Of a stretch of 64,000 nucleotides of DNA, positions 10,640 to 19,869 are shown one piece after another; position 1 is the stretch's first letter; every line of letters begins with the position of its first letter. Position numbers and translations under genes: made by a program. Under the pieces are notes generated by a model. That model was not told the DNA's origin. It saw nothing but the letters and a program-made list of their open reading frames with translations, and made no database searches. This stretch comes from Macrosoma leucophasiata (lineage: Eukaryota > Arthropoda > Insecta > Lepidoptera > Hedylidae): contig JAWQUS010000025.1 in NCBI GenBank assembly GCA_036365455.1, positions 21,302,001-21,366,000 of the forward strand, read 5' to 3'.

Positions 10640-11110
10640 GTGTAGGCACCACCGCATTACCTTATCTATCTGCCGCTATATGGTAGTGTTCAGCACTATT
10701 GTGTTTTTTATGTAATGGAAGTGGCATACAAGCATGCAGTTCACATTGATGTTAAGTGATGACTGCAGCCTATAGACACCCACACAAAGACCAAGGTCAA
10801 AATGCAGATGTGTTACCACTCCTGAGGCCGAAGGTGTTATGCCTCTGTGCCGGAAATTACAGGGCCACATTACCACCTGACCGGAACACGATAGTGCTGA
10901 ACAACACCATTTAGCGGCAAGTATATTAGGTAATGCGGTGGTGCCTACGCCCGCGAGCTCCGTCACTGGAGCTCTACCACCAGTAAAACACTGCAACACA
11001 CACACCGTGTTCCGGTAAGATGGTAATGTATGGCCCCGTAATAACTGTGAGTGGGTAGTGATAGTATACTTAGGTCTCAGGGGTGTCAAAGCATCTATCA
11101 AAGATCAAAA
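10640..11110 (+). mobile_element. older SINE-A copy interrupted by a younger SINE-A
   Basis: Plus-oriented SINE-A sequence (10640-10702, from GTAGGCACCACCGCATTACC to CAGCACTATTGTG) resumes at about 11000 (CCGTGTTCCGG to CTCAGGGGTGTCAAAGCATC). Its GGCCCCGTAATAACTG wording marks a diverged subfamily. Confidence 0.65.
10703..10988 (-). mobile_element. SINE-A inserted in an older SINE-A
   Basis: Near-consensus copy on the minus strand, from ACTGGTGGTAGAGCTCCAGT at the right to an A-rich tail (TTTTTTATG on the plus strand) at the left. Its blocks match the family well, which suggests it is younger than its host copy. Confidence 0.8.
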
Positions 11111-11390
11111 TGCGCTAATGGCGATGCAAAAAGAAAATAAATAAAAAGAAATATAGGTATATGTAAAGGAATTTGATATACACGTGAAATTCTCAATTCA
11201 TCCAAAACGAATTGTTTCTACGCTCCTATTCCTTTAAAATATCTAGCTCTTACACAATCTCGCCTGGATGCTGCCTGAATAAATATTTTCTGTCTGTAAA
11301 TCCGTGTTGTAGGTATAGAAAGGATTTAACTCTAAGCCTTTTGTTTCTTGAACAAATCTTAAATTTTCTGAATTTACATTTTATTTGAAA

Positions 11391-11461
11391 CTAGCTGTGC
11401 CCGCGTGTCTATTTATGTACTTCAGTATCTACCCGGACAAAGTCGTGGGCGCAGCTAGTAT
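11391..11461. repeat. two facing Helitron-like 3' ends
   Basis: ACTAGCTGTGCCCGCG at the left and CGTGGGCGCAGCTAGT at the right are inverted copies of a CTAGT-type 3' terminus, about 70 bp apart. The DNA to ~11600 (GACAGACAGACAAAAAGTG) continues as Helitron-like sequence. Confidence 0.5.
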
Positions 11462-11821
11462 GAAAGTAGCCTTAGTTACTCCTTATTACATAAGCTATCT
11501 GGCTGTGCAAGTCCCGTCAAAATCGGTCCAGACGTTCCTGAGATTACCGGGGACAGACAGACAAAAAGTGTAAAAAATGTTGTTTTAGTATACGTACCGT
11601 GTATACATGTATATGGATTAAGTAAAAAGTGGTTATTGTTATATTACAAACAGACACTCCAATTTTATTTATTTATATAGATTTGAAACTCTCCAAACGG
11701 AAGATGTCCAATGCTTCACAAAGCCTTCAACAACGACGATTACAACAGTCTTGATATATATTAAATTGTATTCATATCGTTAATAGGGGAGAATACGCCA
11801 TAATCACCACTTATTTACAGG

Positions 11822-12005
11822 TGGTAACTTAATTTTACGACTCTGTGATTTCCGGCACAGAGGCATAGCACCTTAGGTCTCAGGAGTGGTAACGCATCTG
11901 CATATTGACCTTGGTCTTTGTGTTAGTGTCTATAGGCTGCAGGCATCAGTTAACATCAATGTGTACTGCATGCTTGTTTGCCACTTCCATTACAAAAAAA
12001 AAAAA
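11822..12005 (+). mobile_element. SINE-A, 5'-truncated
   Basis: Only the 3' half is present, from TGATTTCCGGCACAGAGGCA to TTCCATTACAAAAAAAAAAA. The long A-run suggests little decay of the tail. Confidence 0.75.
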
Positions 12006-12398
12006 CAGTTGGATTGGCCATCGCAGCGGCGGTAGTTTTATAGCTGGGATGACGCTGCTCATCCCACGTACTTTTTTTTACTACCTATTAGAATGATTTG
12101 ACTGCCATAACGGAGAAATCTCATCTACTACTTGCGTCACGTCCCGATATCTTCAATCCTTAAATTGTTGACTGAGAATGACTTATAACTTTCTTTTGGG
12201 TACTACGTCTGAACGGACCAAAAAGAATGGACCGTAGTCCATTCGGCCGTAATCAAAAATCATCTACGTCTCAACGGACCGATCATAAAATATTGTTAAA
12301 TTTATACATGGAGTACATTCAAGTGCAAAAGTTACAAATTGAAACGCTTAAGTCTTAATTTTTTTCTTAAATTTGTATTATTTTCTTTATAAAAACAA

Positions 12399-12452
12399 TG
12401 CTCTACACTCTCTGCCTACCCTGTTAGGGACCTGGCGGGAAGATACATATGT
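12399..12452 (-). repeat. repeat G fragment (SINE-type 3' tail)
   Basis: CACTCTCTGCCTACCCTGTT, then GGGACCTGGCGGGAAGATAC and ATATG. The same ~45-bp tail recurs at 18160, 44420, 57450 and 59962, always as a short 5'-truncated unit. Confidence 0.6.
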
Positions 12453-12485
12453 AAAAATAAACAACCACTTAAACATATTGACAAA

Positions 12486-13207
12486 AAAAAACCCGGTCAA
12501 GTGCGTGGGCCACGTGCAGTGTAGTGTTTCGTAATTTTTAGGTTTGATTAATGTAGAAATTAAAGAAAAAAACGGAAAGAAAAAATTTACTTCGGGCAGG
12601 AATCGAACCTCCAAATTCTAAAATTCACTCGGATGTGTTATTGCGAAAAATAAATAGTACAATTGATTAATGTAATGAAGAAATATATAAATATTTTCTA
12701 TGGAGTTGTTCAAAAATTTCGAGTGTTATATTTGGTGGACTATTACTCGCAAACTTGTAAGGCCAACTTAGGTGTGATAATTTTCCTTTTAATTTCGTTA
12801 TATGTAGCTACTATTGCCGCAACGTTTGAATTTCTAACAACAACCGTTTAGTTGGGGTAGAGGGGGGGGGGGGGACACTTGACTCTAACGAAAATTGGCA
12901 CTTTAAAGCTTAATAAGTCACGAACAGTTAACTGAATCCAAAAATGATGTAAGCACACCCTTAGCATTTTGGAAAGACCTATCCAACAATATCCCACACT
13001 ATATAGAAAAAATAAAAAAATACCCTAAATAATTTTATTTTTCATGTTTTATTATACCACTTTGTCGGCGTAATTAAGGTGTACACTTGTGCCAAATTTC
13101 AGGTCTCTAGTACCAATCGTTTTTGCGCTAAACCGCAGACGGACAGACAGACAGACAGACGGCCATGGCGAAATTATAAGGGTTCCTTGTTTACTACGGA
13201 ACCTTAA
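12486..13207 (+). repeat. repeat F copy, interrupted by SINE-D material
   Basis: It starts CCCGGTCAAGTGCGTGGGCC and ends TTCCTTGTTTACTACGGAAC, with a GACA microsatellite near 13142 and a long G-run at 12857-12873. A SINE-D fragment lies at 12556-12663 between copies of TGATTAATGTA. Confidence 0.7.
12556..12663. mobile_element. rearranged SINE-D fragment in repeat F
   Basis: Direct repeats TGATTAATGTA at 12545-12555 and 12664-12674 form an 11-bp TSD. Inside, a minus-oriented head (CGGGCAGGAATCGAACCT) is joined to a plus-oriented body piece (GATGTGTTATTGCGAAAAAT), so the insert was inverted or twin-primed. Confidence 0.6.
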
Positions 13208-13599
13208 AAACACTGGTTGCATATTATTATGAACCTTCTTTTCGCCACTCCTCTGACGTAACAGATAAACTGCCTGCTTGTGATTGGTTGATAAGAAAGG
13301 GTCATTGTTGAGTTAGGTACCTGAAGTCGTGCCAACTAGAAACGAAGATGTTAACGATTTTGCGTACTTAGATCACAACTATTAGATTAAATACTACTTT
13401 AAATATGTAAATATTTTGTAGTGAAAGTTTATAAACAATACGACTGTTAGGCTTGTGTGCGACTGTACTTTTAAATTATTTTATGACCGGGCCGTTGGGT
13501 CGTAGACGTTTTTTGATTACGGCCGAATGGACTACGGTCCATTTTTTTTGGTCCGTTCAGACGTAGTACCCAACTTTCATTCCCCCGTGGAAGTGCGGA

Positions 13600-13690
13600 C
13601 AGCGCGTCCATTTGGTAGTCGTACTATTTATTTTTCGCTATAACACATGCGAGTGAACTTTAGAAATTAAAAAAAAAACGGAAAAACAAG
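13600..13690 (-). repeat. SINE-D body fragment
   Basis: TTTTTCGCTATAACACATGC, then GAGTGAACTTTAGAAATTAA and an A-rich stretch correspond to the SINE-D body without its tRNA-like head. It abuts the 3' end of the RTE element. Confidence 0.5.
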
Positions 13691-13745
13691 CCATTAAATG
13701 CGTCGAAATATACATTTCAGTCCAATTCATCATCATCATCATCAT

Positions 13746-15570
13746 TCAGCCAAAAGACGTCCACTGGTGAACAAAGGCCTTCCTCAAAAAATGCCACAAC
13801 GAACGGTCCCGGGCCGCCCTCATCCAGTGATTGCCCGCGACCTTCACCAGGTCATCGGTCCACCTCATGGGGGGCCTGCCTACGCTTCGTTTTCCGGTAC
13901 GTGGTCGCCACTCTAGAACTCTTCTGCCCCAACGGCCGTCAGTCCTGCGAGCTATGTGCCCTGCCCACTGCCACTTCAGTTTCGCTATTTGGTGGGCTAT
14001 GTCAGTTACTTTGGTTCTCATGCGGATCTCTTCATTTCGGAGAAGCCACTGATTCCCGAAATACAGTGTAGACTAGTTCGGGAATCTATGGATTCAATAT
14101 TAACCATTGTAAAAATGTTTTTGTCAATAAATGATTATATTATTATATATATATTATTATTATTTCTGATTCGATCTCGCAGAGAAACTCCAAGCATAGC
14201 CCTCTCCATTGCTCTCTGAGTAACCTTGAGCCTTCTTATGAGGCCCATAGTGAGCGACCACGTTTAGGTTCCGTATGTCATTACTGGCAACACACATTGG
14301 TCAAAGACCTTCTTCTTCAGACACTGCGGTAAATTGGACGAGAAGATATAACGCAGCTTCCCGAACACTGCCCATCCGAGTTGGATTCGGCGATTGACCT
14401 CTTTCTCGAAGTTGGACCTACCTAACTGGACCGTTTGTCCCAGGTATACGTAATCGTCAACAACTTCGAGTGTAGTACCCTCGACCATAACAGGAGTGGG
14501 GGTAACAAGGACATTCGACATAATCTTCGTCTTGTCCATGTTCATTTTAAGGCCCACTCGTTGGGAGGCCGTACTGAGGCCATTGAGCATTGTGCCAAGG
14601 TCTTCCAGGGTCTCAGCCATGACTACGATATCATCCGCAAATCGGAGGTGGGAGATTTACTAGCCGTTAATGTTGATGCCGAGTCCGTTCCAGTCCAGAA
14701 GCTTGAAGACATCTTCCAATGCAGTTTCGGAGATATGACATCTCCCTGTCTCACACCTCGCTGCAGTTGGATAGGTTTCGAGCTCTGGTCCTGAAGGCGA
14801 ACTGACATAGTGGCGTTTTCGTACAAGCTCTTAAGCACCTCAATGTATCGATAGTCGACTTGGCACCTCTGGAGAGACTGTAGCACAGCCCAAATCTCGA
14901 CCGAATCGAAGGCTTTCTCATAGTCCACAAACGCTAAACATAAGGGCTGGTTATACTATTCTGTCTTCTGTATAACCTGCCGCAGCGTGTGTATGTGGTC
15001 TATGGTGCTAAAACTTTTACGAAACCCGGCTTGTTTGGGAGGCTGGAAGTCATCGAGTCTGCGAGATAAACGGTTCGTAATTACTCTCGAAAACAGCTTA
15101 TAGACGTGACTTAGAAGAGCGAAGGGCCTATAGTTTTTAAAATGGGTATTGTCACCCTTTTTAAAGAACAGTACCACCACACTTCTGTGCCACGCCTGTG
15201 GCGTTTTGCCCTCGGATATGACGGAATCGAACATCAACTGAAGAGCTTCTAATACTGGCCTTCCGCCCGGTTTCAGGAGTTCAGCAGTGATTCCGTCATC
15301 ACCCGGCGCCCTGTTGTTTTTCAGCCGTTTAAGTGCCGTACTAATCTCGTCTAGACTGACGTCCGGGATATCTTCGGTGTAGTGTCGGGTCAGTCCGGCT
15401 CTAGGATCTGCTGCCAGACTGTTAACAAGTGGTCGCGCTGTCGCGTACAACTGTCCGTAGAACCGCTCGATCTCTACCGCAAGCTCAGGTTTCGACGATA
15501 CGATTCTGTCGTCCTCTGTCTTCAGCTTAGTCAGGCAGCTCTGCCCTATAGACAGATCTTTGGCGAACAC
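13746..15570 (-). pseudogene. RTE ORF2 reverse transcriptase, multiply broken
   Basis: Reading right to left: RT fingers with NNRAPGDDGITAELLK and FKNYRPFALLSHVYK (15570-14956), then an in-frame TAG at 14956-14958. The same frame continues with VDYEKAFDSVE and QGDVISP (to about 14740), where a small indel shifts the frame before the FADD box; two adjacent stops (TAG TAA) lie just upstream of ISHLRFADD. The thumb and connection region runs through 14620-14264 (DDYVYLGQTV, AMERAMLGVS), is split by an insertion, and ends at 14021-13746 (KLKWQWAGHIARR, GRPPMRWTDDLVKVAGN). Motif order and wording are those of lepidopteran RTE elements, which normally pair an AP endonuclease with this RT. Confidence 0.87.
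14043..14165 (+). mobile_element. 5'-truncated LINE tail inserted in the RTE
   Basis: The RTE reading frame is interrupted between GDRIRN-like and EEIRMRTK-like codons. The insert ends GTCAATAAATGATTATATT then ATTATT units, a LINE-like AT tail, with a short possible duplication (ATTTC) on both sides. Confidence 0.5.
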
Positions 15571-15712
15571 TTTGGAGCCCTAGTTCCGCTCTATGGCCGT
15601 TTTAATACTGTCAGTATTAAACTATATTATCAGTCCAATTAATATATGTAAAAATATAAGCCAATAGTTACGGTACCATGAGAACTACGCTAATGAGAAT
15701 GCTAGTTTACCT

Positions 15713-16015
15713 GCCTCGGTAGCCTAGTGATAGCAGGCCACTACTACTACGCTGAGGTCCTGGGTTCGATTCCCGGGTAGGGGGTTGTCAGAGTTAAAGT
15801 CCTTTATTTCTGGTTTAATTAAGAATTTTCCATTTTCTGGAAATTTCCCAGTACCTCGAAGTTTGGTAATGTGCCCGGAGATGTCAACAGGCTCGCCACC
15901 TGTTACATGGGCCAAAAATGTAACCGGCGAATCGTGGGTGATTGCATGTATGCTTGAATGCATACATTTACCTATGCCTACCCCTTCGGGAATTACAGGC
16001 GTGAAGTTACGTAGT
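15713..16015 (+). mobile_element. SINE-C, full length
   Basis: The tRNA-like head has A box TAGCCTAGTGATAGCAGG and B box GGTTCGATTCCCGGG. The body contains AATGTGCCCGGAGATGTCAA and CATGTATGCTTGAATGCATA, and the tail GGGAATTACAGGCGTGAAGT. At least seven relatives occur in the window. The minus-strand open frame at 15724-16041 only reads through the element. Confidence 0.82.
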
Positions 16016-16017
16016 TT

Positions 16018-16457
16018 AAAAATAACTTCAAACCCACGCAATGAACATGAGCAATAAAATTCAAACCGTATTCACGATTCCCGGATTTAATTTGAAGGCA
16101 CGTTTAATACGCCGGTTTATTGCAGCGAAGTGTAGTAAAACATTTAATATAGCACTTGGGAATACCTGCTACAATGGCGCTTGAACAAGTACGTTTACAT
16201 GAATGCGGTGTGGCGTAATTATAATAACTCTAATCAAAAGACCTAAAATATGCCAAACCATACAACAAAGAGTTCTTATACGGTTTGTCATATGAGGTTA
16301 AAATAAAGACTGATGGGGCGTGGCGGAATAAATAATAATAGACGGTACATTAAAAAGGCGATCAAAAGGCGTCTTAAGGGTGGTTGCTTACTAGTAGATG
16401 ATGAGTGGGCAGATGTCCACGAGGTAGACCGAAGATCTGGTGAAGGTCACGGATAAT
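16018..16457. repeat. segment duplicated at 17159-17565 (copy 1)
   Basis: Shares with 17159-17565 ordered blocks such as ATAACTTCAAACCCACGCAA, ATAGCACTTGGGAATACCTG and GCAGATGTCCACGAGGTAGA. The last part (GACCGAAGATCTGGTGAAGG) resembles the RTE C-terminal RWTDDLVKV coding region, so the unit may be an RTE-derived or chimeric repeat. Confidence 0.6.
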
Positions 16458-16529
16458 CGTAATATGATGGCATGGCACATCGTTATGGCCATATTTGGTC
16501 AAAGTTTCTGTTTCTCAGCTGAAATTATT

Positions 16530-16818
16530 CACTGGTGGTAGAGCTCCACTGACCGAGCTCGCAGGCGTAGGCAACATCGCATTACCTAATATACTTGCCG
16601 CTAAAGTTGTGTTCAGCACTATCGTGTTCCGGTCAGGTGGTTATGTACGGCCCTGTAATTTCCGGCACAGAGAAATAACACTATAGGCCTCAGGAGTGGT
16701 AACGCATCTGCATTTTGACCTCTGGTCTTTGTGTGGGTGTCTACAAGCTGCAATCATCACTTATCATCAATGTGAACTGCAAGCTTGTTTGCCATTTAAG
16801 TTACATAAAAAAAAACTA
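16530..16818 (+). mobile_element. SINE-A, near full length
   Basis: From ACTGGTGGTAGAGCTCCACT to TTACATAAAAAAAAACTAAA; all family blocks are present with light divergence. Confidence 0.8.
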
Positions 16819-16972
16819 AAACAGAGACAACTTATAATTTTGTACATGGAAATATGGTTATGGCGAAATTATGAAGGTTCCTTGCAAGCTATGGAGCCCA
16901 TAAAACATTAGTCATAACTAACTAGTAATCTAAAGAACCATACATATGCATTGTATGTAAATCTGTATGTAA

Positions 16973-17055
16973 ATAACTTCAAAACCAGGATATGAACAAA
17001 ACCAAACAATTCAAACCGTATTCAGGAATTCTGGAATTAATTTGAAGGCATGTTA
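16973..17055. repeat. partial third copy of the duplicated segment
   Basis: TAACTTCAAAACCAGGATAT and TCAAACCGTATTCAGGAATT match the start of the 16018 and 17159 units only. Confidence 0.45.
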
Positions 17056-17158
17056 AGTTATTTCAGTACAAATTAGTTAACCATTATTAATAACTACATG
17101 TAAAAATATTAGTCACAATTACTGGAAATTACGAGTGCCCGCAAATGTGAATGGTAGT

Positions 17159-17565
17159 TTAAGAATAACTTCAAACCCACGCAATTAACAAGCGAAATAA
17201 AATTCAAACCATATTCAAGTTACCTACATTTACATTTGAAGGCATCTTTAAATGCCGGTTATATTACAGCAAAGGGTAGTTAAACATTTATTATAGCACT
17301 TGGGAATACCTGCTACAATGGCACTTGAATGGGTACGTTTATATGAATGAGGTGTGGCGTAATAATTGTAACTCCACCAAAACACCAAAAATATGGACAA
17401 ACCGTACAACAAAAGGTTCTGCAGGTAGATAAATGAGACTAAGTAAAGGTATTGATGGTAGGAAGATATAAAAAGGGTTCTAGAATGGCGGCTGCGTACC
17501 AAAAGATGAAGCATGGGCAGATGTCCACGAGGTAGACCGAAGATCTGGTGAAAGTCGTGTGTGTC
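17159..17565. repeat. segment duplicated at 16018-16457 (copy 2)
   Basis: Same block order as copy 1, same orientation, with visible substitutions and indels (eye estimate 75-80% identity), so the duplication or the two insertions are old. Confidence 0.6.
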
Positions 17566-17958
17566 TTTCGGCTGTGATGAAGCCATTATTTATTATAAGT
17601 AACTGGAATTGCCAATAAACACAAGAACAGGATAGGCAGGATTGGATAAAAAATATGCGTTTCAATAACTAAAAAAAAAATATTTTCGACCATATAACGG
17701 CCACCCTAGAAAACATACACAACAAAACGTACAGTTAAACATTATAGACTGAGAGATACTGAATCCTCCAAGCACCGTTGGCCCTGTAAGGCTGGAAATT
17801 TTTGTAGGGATAAATCATAAAGTAAGTCGTTAAGTACAAAACCATCGCCTGGAAAGGTTCAGCCAGTCACGTCACCAACCACTATTTTTAAAAATGTAAA
17901 AAAAAAATAGACTTGTCGCTGTAAGCTTGAAATTTTTATATGATTTAGTTTATATACA
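17566..17958. other. unannotated flank of the LTR retrotransposon
   Basis: AT-rich DNA; CTGTAAGCTTGAAATTTTTATA just before the 5' LTR resembles CTGTAAGGTTGAAATTTATATA after the 3' LTR (about 23173), so the element may sit in or next to an older repeat. Confidence 0.35.
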
Positions 17959-18390
17959 TGTAAAGAAATACTATTTCTTTCTTCGCACTCTGTGTGTTTA
18001 TTTACCATGAAGTTTGGTTATAGTTTTTAACTTTTTAATTGTCTGATTTTAAAGAAGAAACGAATTCAGAATGTCAGATGACAGATTTAAATACGAGTTG
18101 ATTGACAATTGCATAATCAATGAACATTTTAATATTATATTATTTTATGTTTTAAAAGTATGTATGTATGTATGTATCTTCACGCCAGGTCCCTAACGGG
18201 GTAGGCAGAGAGTGAAAGTGTTTTAAAAGTGAAAGAATAAACTTTCATTGTCGTTTCTTCTTTTCAGGTTTGAGTTTATATTGTTTTATATTACCTAAAT
18301 AAAATAGTCTCTGTATAAAAAAAACTAACAATAAAACTTCTTTTCAGCAACACAAGGTTTATTTCTTTCATGTAGTAAAACAGACTTATA
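17959..18390 (+). repeat. 5' LTR, with a secondary 59-bp insertion
   Basis: Begins TGTAAAGAAATACTATTTCT and ends CAGACTTATA. It is 71 bp longer than the 3' LTR, exactly a 59-bp insert plus a 12-bp duplication. Several AATAAA-type polyadenylation signals and a TATAAAA-like run (near 18315) occur in its second half. Confidence 0.93.
18160..18218 (-). mobile_element. repeat G micro-insertion within the 5' LTR
   Basis: Absent from the 3' LTR. It is flanked by TGTTTTAAAAGT at 18148-18159 and 18219-18230. On the minus strand it reads CTCTGCCTACCCCGTTAGGG, the CTGGCGTGAAGATACAT block, then ACAT units: the last ~45 bases of a SINE-like tail plus a simple repeat, inserted after the LTR element had integrated. 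Confidence 0.88.
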
Positions 18391-18415
18391 AAACGACAAT
18401 TTTGTTTATAAAAAG

Positions 18416-19552
18416 ATGCAAATGGAGCAGTTACGTTTTGAATTCACGATTTTACCGGCGAATGATGGAAAATCTAATATTTGTTGTGTAACCTCAATCA
18501 CAACTAAAGATGAAAAAAAATTTGCTATACCAGAGGAATTACAGTCTGTTGGATTTCACGAAGAATTAATTGAGACAGCCGTGTACAACAAAGTAAAAAA
18601 TAGTTTAAAGAAAAGACATCAGACACGAAGAGTTTGGATAACTATGACAGATAAATTACGAGAAATTTACATAGATGCTGATGGTAACTTACAATTTGGA
18701 GAACAATATCTGGAGGAAATTGAACATAACCGAGCATCTGAAGAACAAATTAGAGATTCGAATTCATTGGAAGAAATGTTTACAAAGTTAATAGAAAATA
18801 CACATGATTTAAAAAAACAGAATCTGAAATATGTCGCAGAGAAGTTTGTGATTGAGAAATTTACGAGCAAAAACTCGAATGCAAGGCAATGGATTGACAT
18901 TTTTGAGAGAGAATGTTCTCGCTTCGGTATTATGAAAGATGAACAAAAAATTGAGATTCTCCGACTATTTATGGATAAAAGTTGTGTTGATTGGTACAGC
19001 TCAATGATTATAAAATTAACACTCAACTCAGAGTGGATAGTTTGGAAAGAAAAGTTGTGTGAGTCATTTGCAAACCAAAACTGGAACCAAGTGACCTATG
19101 CATTGTTATTTAAATATAAGGATAGTTCATTAGTGGACTATGCCATTAAAAAGGAAAAACTTTTATTGGACATGAGAAATTCAATTGATACAGGTACACT
19201 GGTGGATCTGATAGCGGTAGGTTTGCCAGGTTTTGTATTAGAGAAGATAAATAGAGAAGCAATGAACGATATAGTATGTTTATTCAATGAGGTGAGAAAG
19301 TATGAACATTTGGTAAATAAAAATAGAAATGGAACGTACAGAAAGTATGAAAATCAAAGGATAAATATTACAAATGAAGGACGTTATCCATGCAAAATAT
19401 GCGTAAAATTAAATAAAGGGGTTCGCTATCATTCCGAAGCTACATGCTGGTTTAGAGTTAGAGAAGATGATAAATTAAATAAAAGATATATTAAACATGT
19501 AAATAATTCAGTGATTGAAGCAGAGTTAAATGAAACAGAACAAAAAAACTAG
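18416..19552 (+). CDS. gag: Gag-like protein of the LTR retrotransposon
   Basis: A 378-codon frame directly after the 5' LTR; its ATG at 18416 is only 25 bases from the LTR end. It should form the particle that encloses the RNA. The middle (about residues 120-290) is helical and charged, as in Ty3/Gypsy capsids, with WIDIFERECSRFGI-like wording. Near the C-terminus a single unusual knuckle has spacing CX2CX9HX4C (CKIC to ATCW). The gene ends at a TAG preceded by a slippery A AAA AAC, so protease is probably made by frameshifting. No inactivating change is seen. Confidence 0.85.
   Translation: MQMEQLRFEFTILPANDGKSNICCVTSITTKDEKKFAIPEELQSVGFHEELIETAVYNKVKNSLKKRHQTRRVWITMTDKLREIYIDADGNLQFGEQYLEEIEHNRASEEQIRDSNSLEEMFTKLIENTHDLKKQNLKYVAEKFVIEKFTSKNSNARQWIDIFERECSRFGIMKDEQKIEILRLFMDKSCVDWYSSMIIKLTLNSEWIVWKEKLCESFANQNWNQVTYALLFKYKDSSLVDYAIKKEKLLLDMRNSIDTGTLVDLIAVGLPGFVLEKINREAMNDIVCLFNEVRKYEHLVNKNRNGTYRKYENQRINITNEGRYPCKICVKLNKGVRYHSEATCWFRVREDDKLNKRYIKHVNNSVIEAELNETEQKN
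19543..19549 (+). promoter_or_regulatory. predicted -1 ribosomal frameshift site
   Basis: A AAA AAC in the gag frame lies immediately before the gag TAG (19550-19552). Slipping back one base enters the protease frame, which is open across this point. This is the canonical X XXY YYZ heptamer; I did not identify a clear downstream pseudoknot by eye. Confidence 0.7.
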
Positions 19553-19869
19553 TAGTGACACCATTAATTAAGATCAAACTACTGTTAAATAATAAATTAG
19601 AAATTTATGGAGTATACGATTCAGGTTCAAATGTATCTCTAATTAATTCCAAATTACTTAAACTAAATACAAAAGGACATAACTCGAATGAAGAAAATAT
19701 AGTAACAATTAATGGTGTCCAAAAAACAAGTGGTTTGACAAATTTAAAAATAAAAATTTTTGAAATAGAAGAAAATGTGGATGTGTACATCATTGACGAA
19801 CACAAATTCAGATATGATTTCTTAATAGGATTAGATATGAGTGAAGAAATACAAGCTAGTACAAAATGA
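19550..19869 (+). CDS. aspartic protease region of pol
   Basis: The frame, open from just before the gag stop to TGA at 19867-19869, encodes a retropepsin-like domain: VYDSGSNVSLI has the DSG active site (Asp codon at 19618), followed by a flap region and the C-terminal FLIGLDM signature. A GTG at 19555 is not a likely start; entry by -1 frameshift from gag is the better model. The frame stops shortly after FLIGLDM, whereas in relatives it continues into RT. The same residues continue one frame over (KKYKLVQNEEL), so a one-base indel near 19840-19850 has probably split pol. Confidence 0.8.

Larger units (their letters stand above)
12197..13572. mobile_element. 1.38-kb element with ~90-bp terminal inverted repeats
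   Basis: The left end, 12197-12290, starts TGGGTACTACGTCTGAACGG, and the reverse complement of 13483-13572 begins identically and matches over roughly 90 bases with few differences. Flanks ACTTTCTTT (12188-12196) and ACTTTCATT (13573-13581) would be a 9-bp TSD with one mismatch. Long TIRs plus a 9-bp TSD suggest a Mutator-like (MULE) non-autonomous element; an 8-bp reading would suggest hAT. No transposase is seen: the interior holds a repeat-G fragment, a repeat-F copy and a SINE-D fragment. Confidence 0.65.
13727..15600 (-). mobile_element. RTE-clade LINE, 5'-truncated, inactive
   Basis: The element is on the minus strand. Its 3' terminus is the CATCATCATCATCATCAT microsatellite (13727-13744), the simple-repeat end typical of RTE LINEs, and homology ends near 15600 within the region just before RT, so the endonuclease is missing. 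It contains an inserted LINE tail at about 14043-14165. Confidence 0.85.

Noticed and set aside
10676..11101. 141-codon minus-strand frame
   Set aside because: It spans two SINE-A copies of opposite orientation and ends in non-conserved sequence.
15715..15780. tRNA gene with A and B boxes
   Set aside because: It is the head of SINE-C; the same head-body unit recurs at 38732, 57873 and elsewhere.
15724..16041. 105-codon minus-strand protein (similar frames at 24777, 35324, 57886)
   Set aside because: All read through SINE-C copies; the shared peptide wording reflects the repeat, not a protein family.
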